DNA of 37,522 nt from an uncultured Oscillibacter sp. (GCA_900548505.1 URKI01000024.1:1-37522); one strand, 5' to 3'; shown: positions 1-7,983, numbered from the stretch's first letter. Translations and numbers: made by a program. Notes: generated by a model not told the origin, from the sequence alone.

Positions 1-37
1 CCGGTCTCGTGGGCTCGGAGATGTGTATAAGAGACAG
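1..37. other. Nextera adapter at left contig end (artefact)
   Basis: Positions 4-37 match the Illumina Nextera read-2 transposase adapter, ending in the 19-base mosaic end AGATGTGTATAAGAGACAG. Bases 1-3 would be the last bases of an i7 index. This is library sequence, not genome, and it truncates the first gene. Confidence 0.97.
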
Positions 38-963
38 CCATCGGTCAGGGCATCGACTGCATCGGCATCCGCCGGGGCTGGAACGGTCTGATCAACAGCG
101 ACTTTCTCCACATGGACGCGTCCAGCGTCAGCCATATCATCAATAAGGGCGGCACCATGCTCTATACTGCCCGCAGCGAGGAGTTCATGACCGAGGCCGG
201 CCGGGCCAAGGCCCTGGCCACCTGCAAGCTGCTGGGCCTGGACGGCATCGTGGCCATCGGCGGCGACGGCACGTTCCGGGGTGCCCTGGCCCTGTCCCGT
301 CAGGCGGCAGAGGCGGGCCATGCTCTCCAGGTGGTGGGCATCCCCGCCACCATCGACAACGATATCGGCTGCTCTCACTATACCATCGGCTTCGACACCG
401 CCTGCAACACCGCCATCGAGTGCATCGACAAGCTGCGGGACACCATGCAGTCCCATGAGCGCTGCTCCGTGGTGGAGGTCATGGGCCGCCACGCAGGCTA
501 CCTGGCCCTGTACGTGGGCATCTCCGTGGGCGCCACTGCCGTGCTGATCCCGGAGCGGGAGACGGACTTTGACCGGGACATCGTGGAGAAGATCCGGCGG
601 GCCCGCCTGTCCGGTACCACCCACTACATGATCGTGGTGGCCGAGGGCGCCGGCAGCGCCATGGAGATCGGCAAGCGCATCCACCAGGAGATCGGCATCG
701 ATCCCCGGGTCACCGTGCTGGGCCATATCCAGCGGGGCGGCTCTCCCAGCGCCCGGGACCGGGAGACTGCAAGCCGCATGGGCTACGAGGCCGTGCAGGC
801 GCTGGTCCAGGGTCGCGGCAACTGCGTCATCGCCACCCAGGACGGGCGCATCGTGGATCTGGAGATGGATCATGCCCTGCAGATGAAAAAGGAATTTGAC
901 ATGGAGCGCTATCAGGTACTGGAAGCCCTGACCAACAACAAGGGCGCCGGCCAGATGTTCTGA
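38..963 (+). CDS. pfkA: 6-phosphofructokinase, 5'-truncated
   Basis: Phosphorylates fructose 6-phosphate in glycolysis (cytoplasm). The frame is open from the adapter junction. The first residues are the family segment around GIRRGWNGLI, so only the N-terminal strand with the first nucleotide loop (about 25-30 residues) is missing. Visible motifs: GGDGTF (catalytic/nucleotide loop), PATIDND (phosphoryl transfer; the Asp is the catalytic base in the family), MGRHAGY and HIQRGGSPSARDR (sugar-phosphate contacts). The glycine after GGD and the lack of Lys in P-x-TIDND argue for ATP rather than pyrophosphate as donor. The usual Gly in PGTIDND is Ala here, so the donor is not certain. The gene ends in a strong terminator and converges on nrdG. 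An internal ATG at 112 is only the first Met of the fragment, not the real start. Confidence 0.93.
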
Positions 964-965
964 AA

Positions 966-1003
966 AAAAGAAGCGGAGAGGTGATCGCCTCTCCGCTTCT
1001 TTT
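966..1003. terminator. Bidirectional terminator between pfkA and nrdG
   Basis: A perfect 16-bp stem (966-981 with 988-1003) has a 6-nt loop. The plus strand ends in TTTT and the minus strand in a run of eight T, so it can end both converging genes. Confidence 0.9.
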
Positions 1004-1015
1004 ATGCGTCTTTCG

Positions 1016-1546
1016 TCACCGCCGCTGCTCCGGCATGAGCCGTACCTCTCCCGCTGCGCGGGTAGCGGCAAGATCTATAAGGCGCTGGTTGCTGCTGCCC
1101 CGGAACCGCAGGGAGATGTCTTTCAGCTCCTCCACGAACCGGCCGTCCACCAGCACATCCAGCAGCGAGAGCATCTCGTCGGTGACCTCGCAGCGGGGAT
1201 GGCTGCCATCCCGCAGCAGTTCTTCATAGGTAAAGCCCGTGTAGCTCCAGATGGTCTTTTGGGGCAGTTCTTTACGCACCCGGTGCAAAAACGGCACCAA
1301 GGCACGCTGGTTCTCCGGCTCAAAGGGCTCGCCGCCCAGCAGCGTCAGCCCGCTGATATAGTCCGGGGCCAGCAGACGAAGAAGCTCCTCCTGGGTTTTC
1401 TCCGTAAAGGGCGTCCCGTAGTCAAAGGCCCAGGTCTGGGGCTGGAAGCAGTGGGGGCAGCGGTTGGTGCAGCCGGACACAAACAGCGTCACCCGCACGC
1501 CCTCGCCGTTGGCGATATCACAGTTTTTGATCTCTCCGTAATGCAT
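1016..1546 (-). CDS. nrdG: Anaerobic ribonucleoside-triphosphate reductase activating protein
   Basis: Radical-SAM activase (176 aa) that uses a [4Fe-4S] cluster and S-adenosylmethionine to make the glycyl radical on NrdD. The cluster motif is CTNRCPHC near residue 26 (CxxxCxxC), followed by the family's FQPQTW segment and a TLLGGEPF segment typical of the GGE motif. Length is normal for NrdG. The ATG at 1546 has a GGAGG site about 6 bases upstream. It lies downstream of nrdD on the same strand, but 316 bp away instead of directly adjacent, and the gap is full of hairpins. It could share the nrdD transcript or have its own promoter; none was obvious. Confidence 0.95.
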   Translation of the reverse strand: MHYGEIKNCDIANGEGVRVTLFVSGCTNRCPHCFQPQTWAFDYGTPFTEKTQEELLRLLAPDYISGLTLLGGEPFEPENQRALVPFLHRVRKELPQKTIWSYTGFTYEELLRDGSHPRCEVTDEMLSLLDVLVDGRFVEELKDISLRFRGSSNQRLIDLAATRAAGEVRLMPEQRR

Positions 1547-1590
1547 GACCGTTCCTCCAAATATGCCCCGGATAGCAGGCGGCTACATTT

Positions 1591-1721
1591 AAAATCCGTG
1601 CCGGGCAGGACATGCGCCTGCTCAAAGCTCTATGTGCCCCCACAGGCACACGCGAAAATAACACTGTTTTTCCGGGGACATGCGCCTCGGAAAAATCCGT
1701 GCCGGGCAGGACATGCGCCTG
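1591..1721. repeat. 30-bp direct repeat pair with a degenerate middle copy
   Basis: An identical 30-base unit, beginning AAAATCCGTGCCGGGCAGGA, occurs at 1591-1620 and 1692-1721. Between them, 1670-1695 carries a related segment (ccggggacatgcgcct) and a small hairpin TGTGCC/GGCACA (1633-1638 with 1645-1650). No coding potential was recognised. It looks like a dispersed intergenic repeat, but other copies cannot be checked from this window. Confidence 0.75.
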
Positions 1722-1738
1722 CACGGCACACCGATGCC

Positions 1739-1856
1739 TGTGGCCGCAGCGGCCACAGCCGCCCGCTCCGTGAGCGGGCGAGGGGGGTATCGCAAGGACT
1801 GCGGCGCCCGGCGCTGCGGTCCTTGCATATCCAGGGGGGACGCCGTCCCCCCTGGA
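1739..1856. repeat. Four consecutive hairpins in the nrdD-nrdG gap
   Basis: Four near-adjacent inverted repeats: 1739-1747/1749-1757 (9 bp, 1-nt spacer), 1760-1768/1772-1780 (9 bp), 1792-1799/1819-1826 (8 bp around a GC-rich palindrome) and 1830-1841/1845-1856 (12 bp, TCCAGGGGGGAC arm). The last begins 6 bases beyond the nrdD stop. None has a T-tract, so they are not ordinary intrinsic terminators. They may be RNA-processing or stabilising structures between nrdD and nrdG, or part of a mobile intergenic element. The whole gap 1547-1862 contains this block, the direct repeats and the nrdG ribosome site, and no gene was seen. Confidence 0.7.
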
Positions 1857-1862
1857 GAGAGT

Positions 1863-4061
1863 TTAAAGGTGCATCACCCGGTCCCGGATCTCCTGGGTGC
1901 GGCCCTGGTTCCAGAACTGGGTGCCGATGTAGCCGCAGGTGCGCCGGGCCACATTCATCTTGTCCTGGTCGGTGTTGCCGCACTTGGGGCACTTCCAGAT
2001 GAGCTTGCCGTTTTCCTCCACGATCTGGATCTCACCGTCCCAGCCGCACACCTGGCAGTAATCGCTCTTGGTGTTCAGCTCGGCATAGATGATGTTGTCG
2101 TAGATGAACTTCATCACCGCCAGCACAGCTTCCAGATTGTTCTGCATGTCGGGCACTTCCACGTAGCTGATGGCGCCGCCGGGAGAGAGGTGCTGGAACT
2201 GGGCCTCGAACTTGAGCTTATCGAAGGCGTTGATCTCCTCGGTGACATGGACGTGGTAGCTGTTGGTGATATAGCCCTTGTCCGTGATGCCCTCAATGAC
2301 GCCGAAGCGGCGCTGGAGGCACTTGGCGAACTTGTAGGTGGTGGACTCCAGGGGCGTGCCGTAGAGGGAGAAGTCGATATCGCTCTCCTCTTTCCACTTC
2401 TTGCACGCGTCGTTCATGTGCTGCATGACAGCGAGGGCGAAGGGCGTGGCCTCCGGGTCTGTGTGGCTCTTGCCGGTCATGTACTTGACGCACTCGTAAA
2501 GGCCCGCGTAGCCCAGGGAGATGGTGGAATAGCCGTGGTACAGCAGCTCGTCGATGGTCTCGCCCTTTTTCAGGCGGGCGCAAGCGCCGTACTGCCACAA
2601 AATGGGGGCCACATCGGAAGGCGTACCCTTGAGCCGCTCGTGACGGCACAGCAGGGCCCGGTGGCACAGCTCCAGCCGCTCGTCAAAGACGGACCAGAAC
2701 TTTTCCATATCTCCGCCGGAGGAAAGGGCCACGTCGGGCAGGTTGATGGTCACCACGCCCTGGTTGAAGCGGCCATAGTACTTGTGCTTGCCGGGCTCAT
2801 AGTTGCCGGCGTTGGCGATGTTGCCGATGCCCGCGTCGGTGAACCGGTCCGGGGTCAGGAAAGAGCGGCAGCCCATGCAGGTATACACATCGCCCTTGAG
2901 CTCCAGCATCTTCTTGGCAGAGATGTAGTCGGGCACCATCCGCCGGGCGGTACACTTGGCGGCCAGCTTGGTGAGATAGTAGTAAGGAGAATCCTCGTGG
3001 ATGTTGTCCTCTTCCAGCACGTAAATGAGCTTGGGGAAGGCGGGAGTGATCCACACGCCGTCCTCGTTCTTGACGCCCTGGTAGCGCTGCTCCAGGGTCT
3101 CCTCGATGATGAGGGCCAGATCCTTGCGCTCCTGGTCGTTCTTGGCCTCGCCCAGGTACATGAACACGGTGACGAAGGGAGCCTGTCCGTTGGTGGTCAG
3201 CAGGGTGAGCACCTGGTACTGGATAGTCTGCACGCCCCGGCGCACCTCGTCCCGCAGGCGGGTCTCCACCAGCTCCCGGATTTTCTCCTCGCCGGGCTGG
3301 ATGCCCAGAGTCTCCATCTCCTGCTCCACGATCTTGCGGATCTTCTTGCGGCTCACGTCCACAAAGGGCGCCAGATGGGCCAGGGAAATGGACTGACCGC
3401 CGTACTGGTTGGAGGCCACTTGGGCGATGATCTGGGTGGCAATGTTGCAGGCGGTGGAGAAGCTGTGAGGCCGCTCGATGAGGGTGCCGGTGATGACGGT
3501 GCCGTTTTGGAGCATGTCCTCCAGGTTCACCAGGTCGCAGTTGTGCATGTGCTGGGCGTAATAGTCAGAGTCGTGGAAGTGGATGATGCCCTCCTTATGG
3601 GCCTCCACGATATCCGGGGGCAGCAGCAGCCGCTCGCTCAGGTCACGGCTCACCTCGCCGGCCATGTAGTCCCGCTGGGTGGAGTTGACCACCGGGTTTT
3701 TGTTGGAGTTTTCCTGCTTGGCCTCCTCGTTGCAGCACTCGATGAGGCTGAGGATCTTCTCATCGGTGGTGTTGCTGCGGCGGACCAGAGAGCGGGTATA
3801 GCGGTAGGTGACATAGTGCTTGGCCACCTCATAGGCCCCGTGGGCCATGATCTGGTACTCTACCAGGTCCTGGATCTCTTCCACGGAGGGAGCGCGGTTC
3901 ATCTTCAGGCAGCTGAGCTCCACAAATTCCGCGATCCGCCGGATCTGCAGCGGCGTCAGGCGGGCCTCCTCCCCCACGCTGTCGTTGGCTTTGGACACAG
4001 CGGAAACGATCTTGTCAATGTCAAAATCTACCTCTGCGCCGTTTCGTTTGATGACTGTCAT
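1863..4061 (-). CDS. nrdD: Anaerobic ribonucleoside-triphosphate reductase
   Basis: Class III ribonucleotide reductase (732 aa) that makes dNTPs without oxygen through a glycyl radical. Domain order: N-terminal ATP-cone (about 1-95, starting MTVIKRNG), (alpha/beta)10 barrel, C-terminal zinc and radical region. Key residues visible: Cys395 and Cys398 in TCMGC on the barrel, zinc-ligand pairs Cys669/Cys672 and Cys691/Cys694, and the radical Gly710 in RRTCGYIG. All expected elements are intact. The ATG at 4061 is preceded by GGAGGG. The promoter carries two NrdR-box-like sites, which suggests repression by NrdR, whose gene is not in the window. nrdG follows downstream after a structured gap. Confidence 0.98.
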   Translation of the reverse strand: MTVIKRNGAEVDFDIDKIVSAVSKANDSVGEEARLTPLQIRRIAEFVELSCLKMNRAPSVEEIQDLVEYQIMAHGAYEVAKHYVTYRYTRSLVRRSNTTDEKILSLIECCNEEAKQENSNKNPVVNSTQRDYMAGEVSRDLSERLLLPPDIVEAHKEGIIHFHDSDYYAQHMHNCDLVNLEDMLQNGTVITGTLIERPHSFSTACNIATQIIAQVASNQYGGQSISLAHLAPFVDVSRKKIRKIVEQEMETLGIQPGEEKIRELVETRLRDEVRRGVQTIQYQVLTLLTTNGQAPFVTVFMYLGEAKNDQERKDLALIIEETLEQRYQGVKNEDGVWITPAFPKLIYVLEEDNIHEDSPYYYLTKLAAKCTARRMVPDYISAKKMLELKGDVYTCMGCRSFLTPDRFTDAGIGNIANAGNYEPGKHKYYGRFNQGVVTINLPDVALSSGGDMEKFWSVFDERLELCHRALLCRHERLKGTPSDVAPILWQYGACARLKKGETIDELLYHGYSTISLGYAGLYECVKYMTGKSHTDPEATPFALAVMQHMNDACKKWKEESDIDFSLYGTPLESTTYKFAKCLQRRFGVIEGITDKGYITNSYHVHVTEEINAFDKLKFEAQFQHLSPGGAISYVEVPDMQNNLEAVLAVMKFIYDNIIYAELNTKSDYCQVCGWDGEIQIVEENGKLIWKCPKCGNTDQDKMNVARRTCGYIGTQFWNQGRTQEIRDRVMHL

Positions 4062-4085
4062 ATGTTCCCTCCGTACTTCCGTGTT

Positions 4086-4135
4086 ATCAGTTATTTTGTG
4101 TTAAATCTATTGTAGCACACAAGATGTCGTGTCAA
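4086..4135 (-). promoter_or_regulatory. nrdD promoter with two NrdR-like boxes
   Basis: On the minus strand TTGACA (4130-4135) and TACAAT (4109-4114) are separated by 15 bp. ACACAAGATGTCGTGT (4117-4132, plus-strand reading) matches the known NrdR consensus ACACWATATATWGTGT at 13 of 16 positions. A second, weaker site (4086-4101, 10 of 16, ending TTTTGTGT) lies exactly 31 bp away, the spacing typical of NrdR box pairs. One box sits between -35 and -10 and the other just downstream, a repression geometry. Confidence 0.75.
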
Positions 4136-4289
4136 TGTTGCTTTTATCACTTCCGCCGCACTTTTTCAAAAAGCGCGGCACGATGACTATCATCGCAAAT
4201 CCGGAGCCGTTTGTAAATCGGGAAGTTTCATAGAAATCTTTCCTTTTTTTGTACATGTTTTTCTTCTTCCCGCATGAAACAAACAAAAA

Positions 4290-4318
4290 CTGCCGGACCG
4301 CGTTACACGGTCCGGCAG
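4290..4318 (-). terminator. Terminator of the aldolase gene
   Basis: An 11-bp perfect stem CTGCCGGACCG/CGGTCCGGCAG has a 7-nt loop and is followed on the minus strand by TTTTTGTTTGTTT. It lies about 25 bases after the stop of the minus-strand aldolase gene. Confidence 0.85.
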
Positions 4319-4344
4319 AAGCGGCATATTTGGTTGTCTGCCTG

Positions 4345-5238
4345 TCACTGCACGCCTTCCCGGCGCAGCAGCTCCAGAATCTTGGCGTCGTCCTCCACGG
4401 TGGCGTTGGGCATGGGGAAGGTACCGGCGCTGGTAGCGGCAATGCCCCGGAGCTTGCAGGCCTCCTTGATGACGGGCAGGAAGGGGCTGCGGACGGTGTA
4501 GAGGTCCATGAGCCGGTCGATGGACTGCTGACCCTTGGCGATGCCGGCCAGGTCGTTTTCCCGGAAAGCCTTCACCCAGGCGGAGCAGATCTCGGGCACC
4601 ACGTTGCTCAGGGCACCGATGCAGCCGTTGCCGCCGGCGAGCACGTTGTGAGCGAAGTTGTCGTCAAAGCCGGAGTAGATCTCAAAGGTGGGGATGTGGG
4701 ACTTGACCACCTTGATCAGCTCCCGGGTGTGGTCCATGCCGGAGATGGTGTCCTTCATGCCCACGATGTTGGGGTGGATCTTGGCCAGGGCCAGGACCGT
4801 CTCGGCGGGAATGGTGTAGCCGGTGTTGTCGGGGAAGTTGTAGATATAGATATTGCCGTGGATCTGGCTGGCCAGCCGGTCATAGTACTGCAGCAGAGCC
4901 TCCGCGCCGAAGTGGAAGTAATAGGGCGGCAGGATCATGACGGCATCCGCGCCGGCATCCAGGCAGTAGTTGGAGAAGCTGACGATCTCGTCGGCCACCA
5001 TGTGGCTGGTGCCGATGATGAGCTTGACCCGGTGATCCACAGTCTCGATGGCAAACTTGGCCATCTCCCGGCGCTGCTCCATGGGCATGGCAAAGAACTC
5101 GCTGGAGCTGCCCTCCACCAGAATGCCGTCCACACCGTTTTCGATCAGGTTGTTGAACAGCTTCTCCTGGCTCACCAGGTCCAGGGTGCCGTCCTCGTTG
5201 AACAGAGTGATCGCAGGGGTCAGATATGCTGCGTTCAT
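4345..5238 (-). CDS. DapA/NanA-family aldolase, likely 2-keto-3-deoxy-sugar-acid aldolase
   Basis: Schiff-base class I aldolase of the dihydrodipicolinate synthase / N-acetylneuraminate lyase family (297 aa, typical length). The Schiff-base lysine is Lys162 in GMKDT and the catalytic tyrosine is Tyr133 in YNFPDN. The carboxylate-binding loop is GSSSEF instead of the GTTGE common in true DapA. Genomic context argues against lysine synthesis: upstream on the same strand are a KDG-type permease and a split UxaA-type dehydratase, and the two units share an operator. I infer cleavage of a 2-keto-3-deoxy acid to pyruvate plus an aldehyde. The substrate is not determined. The ATG at 5238 has a GAGGAG site 8 bases upstream. 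Confidence 0.85.
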   Translation of the reverse strand: MNAAYLTPAITLFNEDGTLDLVSQEKLFNNLIENGVDGILVEGSSSEFFAMPMEQRREMAKFAIETVDHRVKLIIGTSHMVADEIVSFSNYCLDAGADAVMILPPYYFHFGAEALLQYYDRLASQIHGNIYIYNFPDNTGYTIPAETVLALAKIHPNIVGMKDTISGMDHTRELIKVVKSHIPTFEIYSGFDDNFAHNVLAGGNGCIGALSNVVPEICSAWVKAFRENDLAGIAKGQQSIDRLMDLYTVRSPFLPVIKEACKLRGIAATSAGTFPMPNATVEDDAKILELLRREGVQ

Positions 5239-5276
5239 CGTATATGCTCCTCTCTATTATTCCGGGTTTTCCCGAT

Positions 5277-5305
5277 ATTCCGTAATACGGAATCAAATTC
5301 CAAAA
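5277..5305. promoter_or_regulatory. Operator-like composite repeat upstream of the aldolase gene
   Basis: ATTCCG (5277-5282), 5 bp, CGGAAT (5288-5293), then C plus two variable bases, ATTCC (5297-5301) and AAAA. The same arrangement with identical spacing recurs upstream of the permease (7984-8012). It lies in the 5' leader just downstream of the predicted promoter, suited to a repressor. No regulator gene is nearby. Confidence 0.7.
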
Positions 5306-5341
5306 CCGATATATAACAAAATAACTTCAAAATCTGCTTTC

Positions 5342-5369
5342 AGTATAGACCTTTTTTGCCGTTTGTCAA
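5342..5369 (-). promoter_or_regulatory. Promoter of the aldolase gene
   Basis: On the minus strand TTGACA (5364-5369) and TATACT (5342-5347) are 16 bp apart. Transcription would start near 5335, about 30 bp upstream of the operator-like repeat. Confidence 0.75.
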
Positions 5370-5386
5370 GCGGAAAATAGAAAAAA

Positions 5387-5412
5387 ACCGGACCCGCTTT
5401 TGCGGGCCCGGT
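5387..5412 (-). terminator. Terminator of the permease-dehydratase operon
   Basis: An 11-bp stem (5387-5397 with 5402-5412) with one G-U pair on the minus-strand RNA has an AAAA loop. It is followed on that strand by seven T. It separates the dehydratase operon from the aldolase promoter. Confidence 0.85.
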
Positions 5413-5429
5413 TGGGGAAAAAGGCGATA

Positions 5430-6593
5430 TCAGACGAAGTTGCACACGCGGGCAATGGCCATCTCGGTGTAGCCCAGAGACTCGGCCTTGGTCTGCTTGC
5501 CGCAGGCCACTTCCTGGGTCAGCTTCAGCAGCTCGTCGCCCAGCTCCTCCATGGTCTTGGTACCATAGATCAGCGGAGAGGCGTCCACGTCGATGTTGTC
5601 CACCATGTTGGCGTAGGTCAGCTTGTTGCCGGTGATCTTGATGACGGGAGCCAGGGGGTTGCCGGTGGGAGTGCCGCGGCCGGTGGAGAACACCACGATC
5701 TGGGCACCGCCGGCCACCATGCCGGCCACAGAGGAAGGATCGTTGCCCGGAGTGTCCATGATGACCAGGCCCTGCTTGGCCTCGACCTGCTTGGCGTAGT
5801 CATACACAGCGTTGACGGGGCTGTGACCGCCCTTGTGGATGCAGCCCAGGGACTTCTCCTCCAGGCAGGTCAGGCCGCCGGCCTTGTTGCCGGGAGAGGG
5901 GTTGCCCTCGCGGACTTCCTCGCCCACCAGCTGCAGAGCCTTCTCATAGCGGTGCACGATCTCGAAGATACGGTCGTGGACCTCGGGAGTAGCGGCGCGG
6001 CGGGCCAGGATGTGCTCGGCGCCGATGAACTCGGTGGTCTCAGACAGAATGGAGGTACCGCCCTCCTTGACAATCAGGTCGCTGAGCTGGCCGATCAGGG
6101 GGTTGGCAGCCAGGCCGCTGGTGGGGTCAGAACCGCCGCACTCGGTGCCGATGATCAGCTCGGACATGGGGAACTCTTCCTTCTGCAGCATGGAAGCCTC
6201 CTCCACCATCTCCTTGGCGTAGCGGACGGCCATGTCGATGGCCTTCAGGGTGCCGCCGGCCTCCTGGATGATGACCTGCTTGAGGGGCTTGTTGGTGCGG
6301 GCCTTAATGGCCTCCACCACCAGATCCATCTGGCAGTTCTCGCAGCCCAGGGACACGACCACGGTGCCGTAGACGTTGGGGTTGGCGGCATAGCCAGCCA
6401 TGACGTCCATGGTGAACTGCTGGTCGGAAGCCACCTGGGAGCAGCCCAGCTGGTTGTTGAAGGTCACGGAACCGACCACCTGCTGGGCAATGATGCGGGT
6501 GGTATCAGAGGCGCAGACGCTGGCAGGCAGGATCAGAACCTTGTTGCGGACGCCGACGCGGCCGTCAGGACGCTTGTAACCGTAGAAATTCAT
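5430..6593 (-). CDS. UxaA-family dehydratase/lyase, large subunit
   Basis: 387-aa catalytic domain of the altronate/galactarate dehydratase family (also the SuyB sulfolactate lyase fold). The start GYKRPDGRVGVRNKV is a family hallmark. Conserved cysteine segments are SLGCENCQ and TECGGSDPTSGLAANP. The SAF domain fused at the N-terminus of classical UxaA (about 495 aa) is encoded separately just upstream, as in two-subunit forms such as SuyAB. The KDG-type permease and DapA-family aldolase favour a sugar-acid substrate giving a 2-keto-3-deoxy product; sulfolactate is the main alternative. The ATG at 6593 has AGGAGG 8 bases upstream and lies 18 bp after the small-subunit stop, so the two should be cotranslated. 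Confidence 0.88.
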   Translation of the reverse strand: MNFYGYKRPDGRVGVRNKVLILPASVCASDTTRIIAQQVVGSVTFNNQLGCSQVASDQQFTMDVMAGYAANPNVYGTVVVSLGCENCQMDLVVEAIKARTNKPLKQVIIQEAGGTLKAIDMAVRYAKEMVEEASMLQKEEFPMSELIIGTECGGSDPTSGLAANPLIGQLSDLIVKEGGTSILSETTEFIGAEHILARRAATPEVHDRIFEIVHRYEKALQLVGEEVREGNPSPGNKAGGLTCLEEKSLGCIHKGGHSPVNAVYDYAKQVEAKQGLVIMDTPGNDPSSVAGMVAGGAQIVVFSTGRGTPTGNPLAPVIKITGNKLTYANMVDNIDVDASPLIYGTKTMEELGDELLKLTQEVACGKQTKAESLGYTEMAIARVCNFV

Positions 6594-6611
6594 ACTCGAA
6601 TCCTCCTTTTC

Positions 6612-6902
6612 TCAGCCCTTGGCATCCAGGTTTTCCCGGTGCTCTTCCAGGTTGTGGCAGTGGACATGCTCGCCCATCTTGATGTCGCGGGCAGCCAGGC
6701 CGATGTGCTCACCGTACTTGCTGATGGGCTCGCCCTTGGCAATGTCGCAGGCAGCCAGCTTGTGGTAGATGGTGATGTCCTCCAGCGCGGTCAGGGTCTT
6801 CTCAGCGCCTTCGCACATATAAGTAACGGTGTCGCCCTTCTTGATGGGCTCGATGGCAACGATGACGTTGTCCTTGGGCTCAACGATCATGGCATTCAGC
6901 AT
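6612..6902 (-). CDS. UxaA-family dehydratase, SAF-domain small subunit
   Basis: 96-aa SAF-domain protein matching the N-terminal part of altronate dehydratase or SuyA. The core reads HKLAACDIAKGEPISKYGE followed by IGLAARDIKMGEHVHCHNLE, the typical substrate/metal-handling segment. It should pair with the large subunit immediately downstream. The ATG at 6902 has AAAGGAGA about 8 bases upstream. It lies between the permease (42-bp gap) and the large subunit in one operon. The family assignment is firm; which acid is dehydrated cannot be read from the sequence. Confidence 0.87.
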   Translation of the reverse strand: MLNAMIVEPKDNVIVAIEPIKKGDTVTYMCEGAEKTLTALEDITIYHKLAACDIAKGEPISKYGEHIGLAARDIKMGEHVHCHNLEEHRENLDAKG

Positions 6903-6944
6903 AGTGGAAATCTCCTTTCGATCCTCAGATTATCTTTGGAATGA

Positions 6945-7928
6945 TTAAGCCTGCTTGGCAAACAGCTCTTTCTGGGCCTCGTCCTTGGGGAACTGGGGGC
7001 AGCCGTACTTCTTGGCCCACCAGGAAGTGATGATGGGAACCAGGATAGCGGTCAGGATAGCGGAAGCGGCGACCTGAGAGGTGGCCACGTCAGACCACTG
7101 TGCCCAGGTGGGGTCGGCCTCGGCGATAACGGCAGGCACAGCCACAGCGTTGCCGGCGGTGGTAGCCACAGCCCAGCCGGCATAGCCGGGACGACGGCTG
7201 ATGAACTTGTCGCACAGCACGATGAAAGCGCCGCCGATCAGGCAGGTGATCAGGCCCAGCAGGATGCCCTGGGCACCGCCCTTGACGATGTTGGTCAGGT
7301 TCATGCCGGAGCCCAGGCAGAAGCCCACGAAGGGAAGCAGGATGCTGCCGGCGGGAGCCAGGAAGTCAGACAGGTCCTTGTCCAGGTTGCCCAGGATCAT
7401 GCCCACCAGGATGGGGCCGATGGCAGCCACCAGAGCCATGAAGGGGATGTCAGCCAGGCCGCCCACGCCCATGGCGATCATGGTCAGCATGGGGCCGTCG
7501 TTGATGGCCAGCAGGGGCATAGCCGCCTGGTCGACGGTGTCGCCGTAGCTGTTCATCAGGGCCAGGTACACAGAGCCGTTGGAGTTGGTGACGGCAGAGA
7601 TGATGGCCAGAGCGCTCAGGCCCAGCAGGCCCTCAGCACCGAAGAACTTGCCGACGCCGATACCGATGGCAGCACCGATGATGAACTTGGAAACCAGCAG
7701 CACGCCGCCGCGCTTGATGACGCCGCCCATCTGGCGGAACTGCAGCGTGGTGCCCAGGCAGAACAGCTGGATACCGATGGCGGTGTTGGCACCGGCACTG
7801 GTAAACACAGCGGTGGTGAAGGAACCGATGTTGGTCACTTCAGGGATGAAGGTATTGATAATAGCACCCAACAGCATGGGCACGACCATCATACCTGCGG
7901 GGATCTTTTTCAGAAATCGCATGATCAT
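6945..7928 (-). CDS. 2-keto-3-deoxygluconate permease-family transporter
   Basis: Hydrophobic 327-aa inner-membrane protein of the KdgT family, about ten membrane segments, beginning MIMRFLKKIPAGMMVVPMLL as KdgT proteins do. The conserved TNSNGSVYLALM and AINDGPMLTMIAMG segments are typical of the family's pore region. The reading frame continues upstream to 7964, but a GAGGAGG site lies inside that extension, so the ATG at 7928 is preferred. It is first gene of an operon with a split UxaA-type dehydratase, and an aldolase unit with the same operator follows. KdgT imports 2-keto-3-deoxygluconate by proton symport in enterobacteria; here the cargo may be the aldonate/aldarate acted on by the dehydratase. 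Confidence 0.88.
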   Translation of the reverse strand: MIMRFLKKIPAGMMVVPMLLGAIINTFIPEVTNIGSFTTAVFTSAGANTAIGIQLFCLGTTLQFRQMGGVIKRGGVLLVSKFIIGAAIGIGVGKFFGAEGLLGLSALAIISAVTNSNGSVYLALMNSYGDTVDQAAMPLLAINDGPMLTMIAMGVGGLADIPFMALVAAIGPILVGMILGNLDKDLSDFLAPAGSILLPFVGFCLGSGMNLTNIVKGGAQGILLGLITCLIGGAFIVLCDKFISRRPGYAGWAVATTAGNAVAVPAVIAEADPTWAQWSDVATSQVAASAILTAILVPIITSWWAKKYGCPQFPKDEAQKELFAKQA

Positions 7929-7983
7929 GGGCTTTTTCCTCCTCGTTTTTCTCGTTTCTCCCAAAATACGTCCCGCTTTTGAA

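Noticed and set aside
1518..1992. Short minus-strand frames in the nrdD-nrdG gap, with repeated MSCPARI-like segments
   Set aside because: The repeated peptides come from the 30-bp DNA repeat and hairpins; there are no ribosome sites and they overlap the nrd genes.
1680..4115. 811-residue plus-strand reading frame opposite nrdD
   Set aside because: It is the antisense of a fully motif-supported nrdD, is Val/Leu/His-rich as expected for an antisense frame in GC-rich DNA, and has no family motif.
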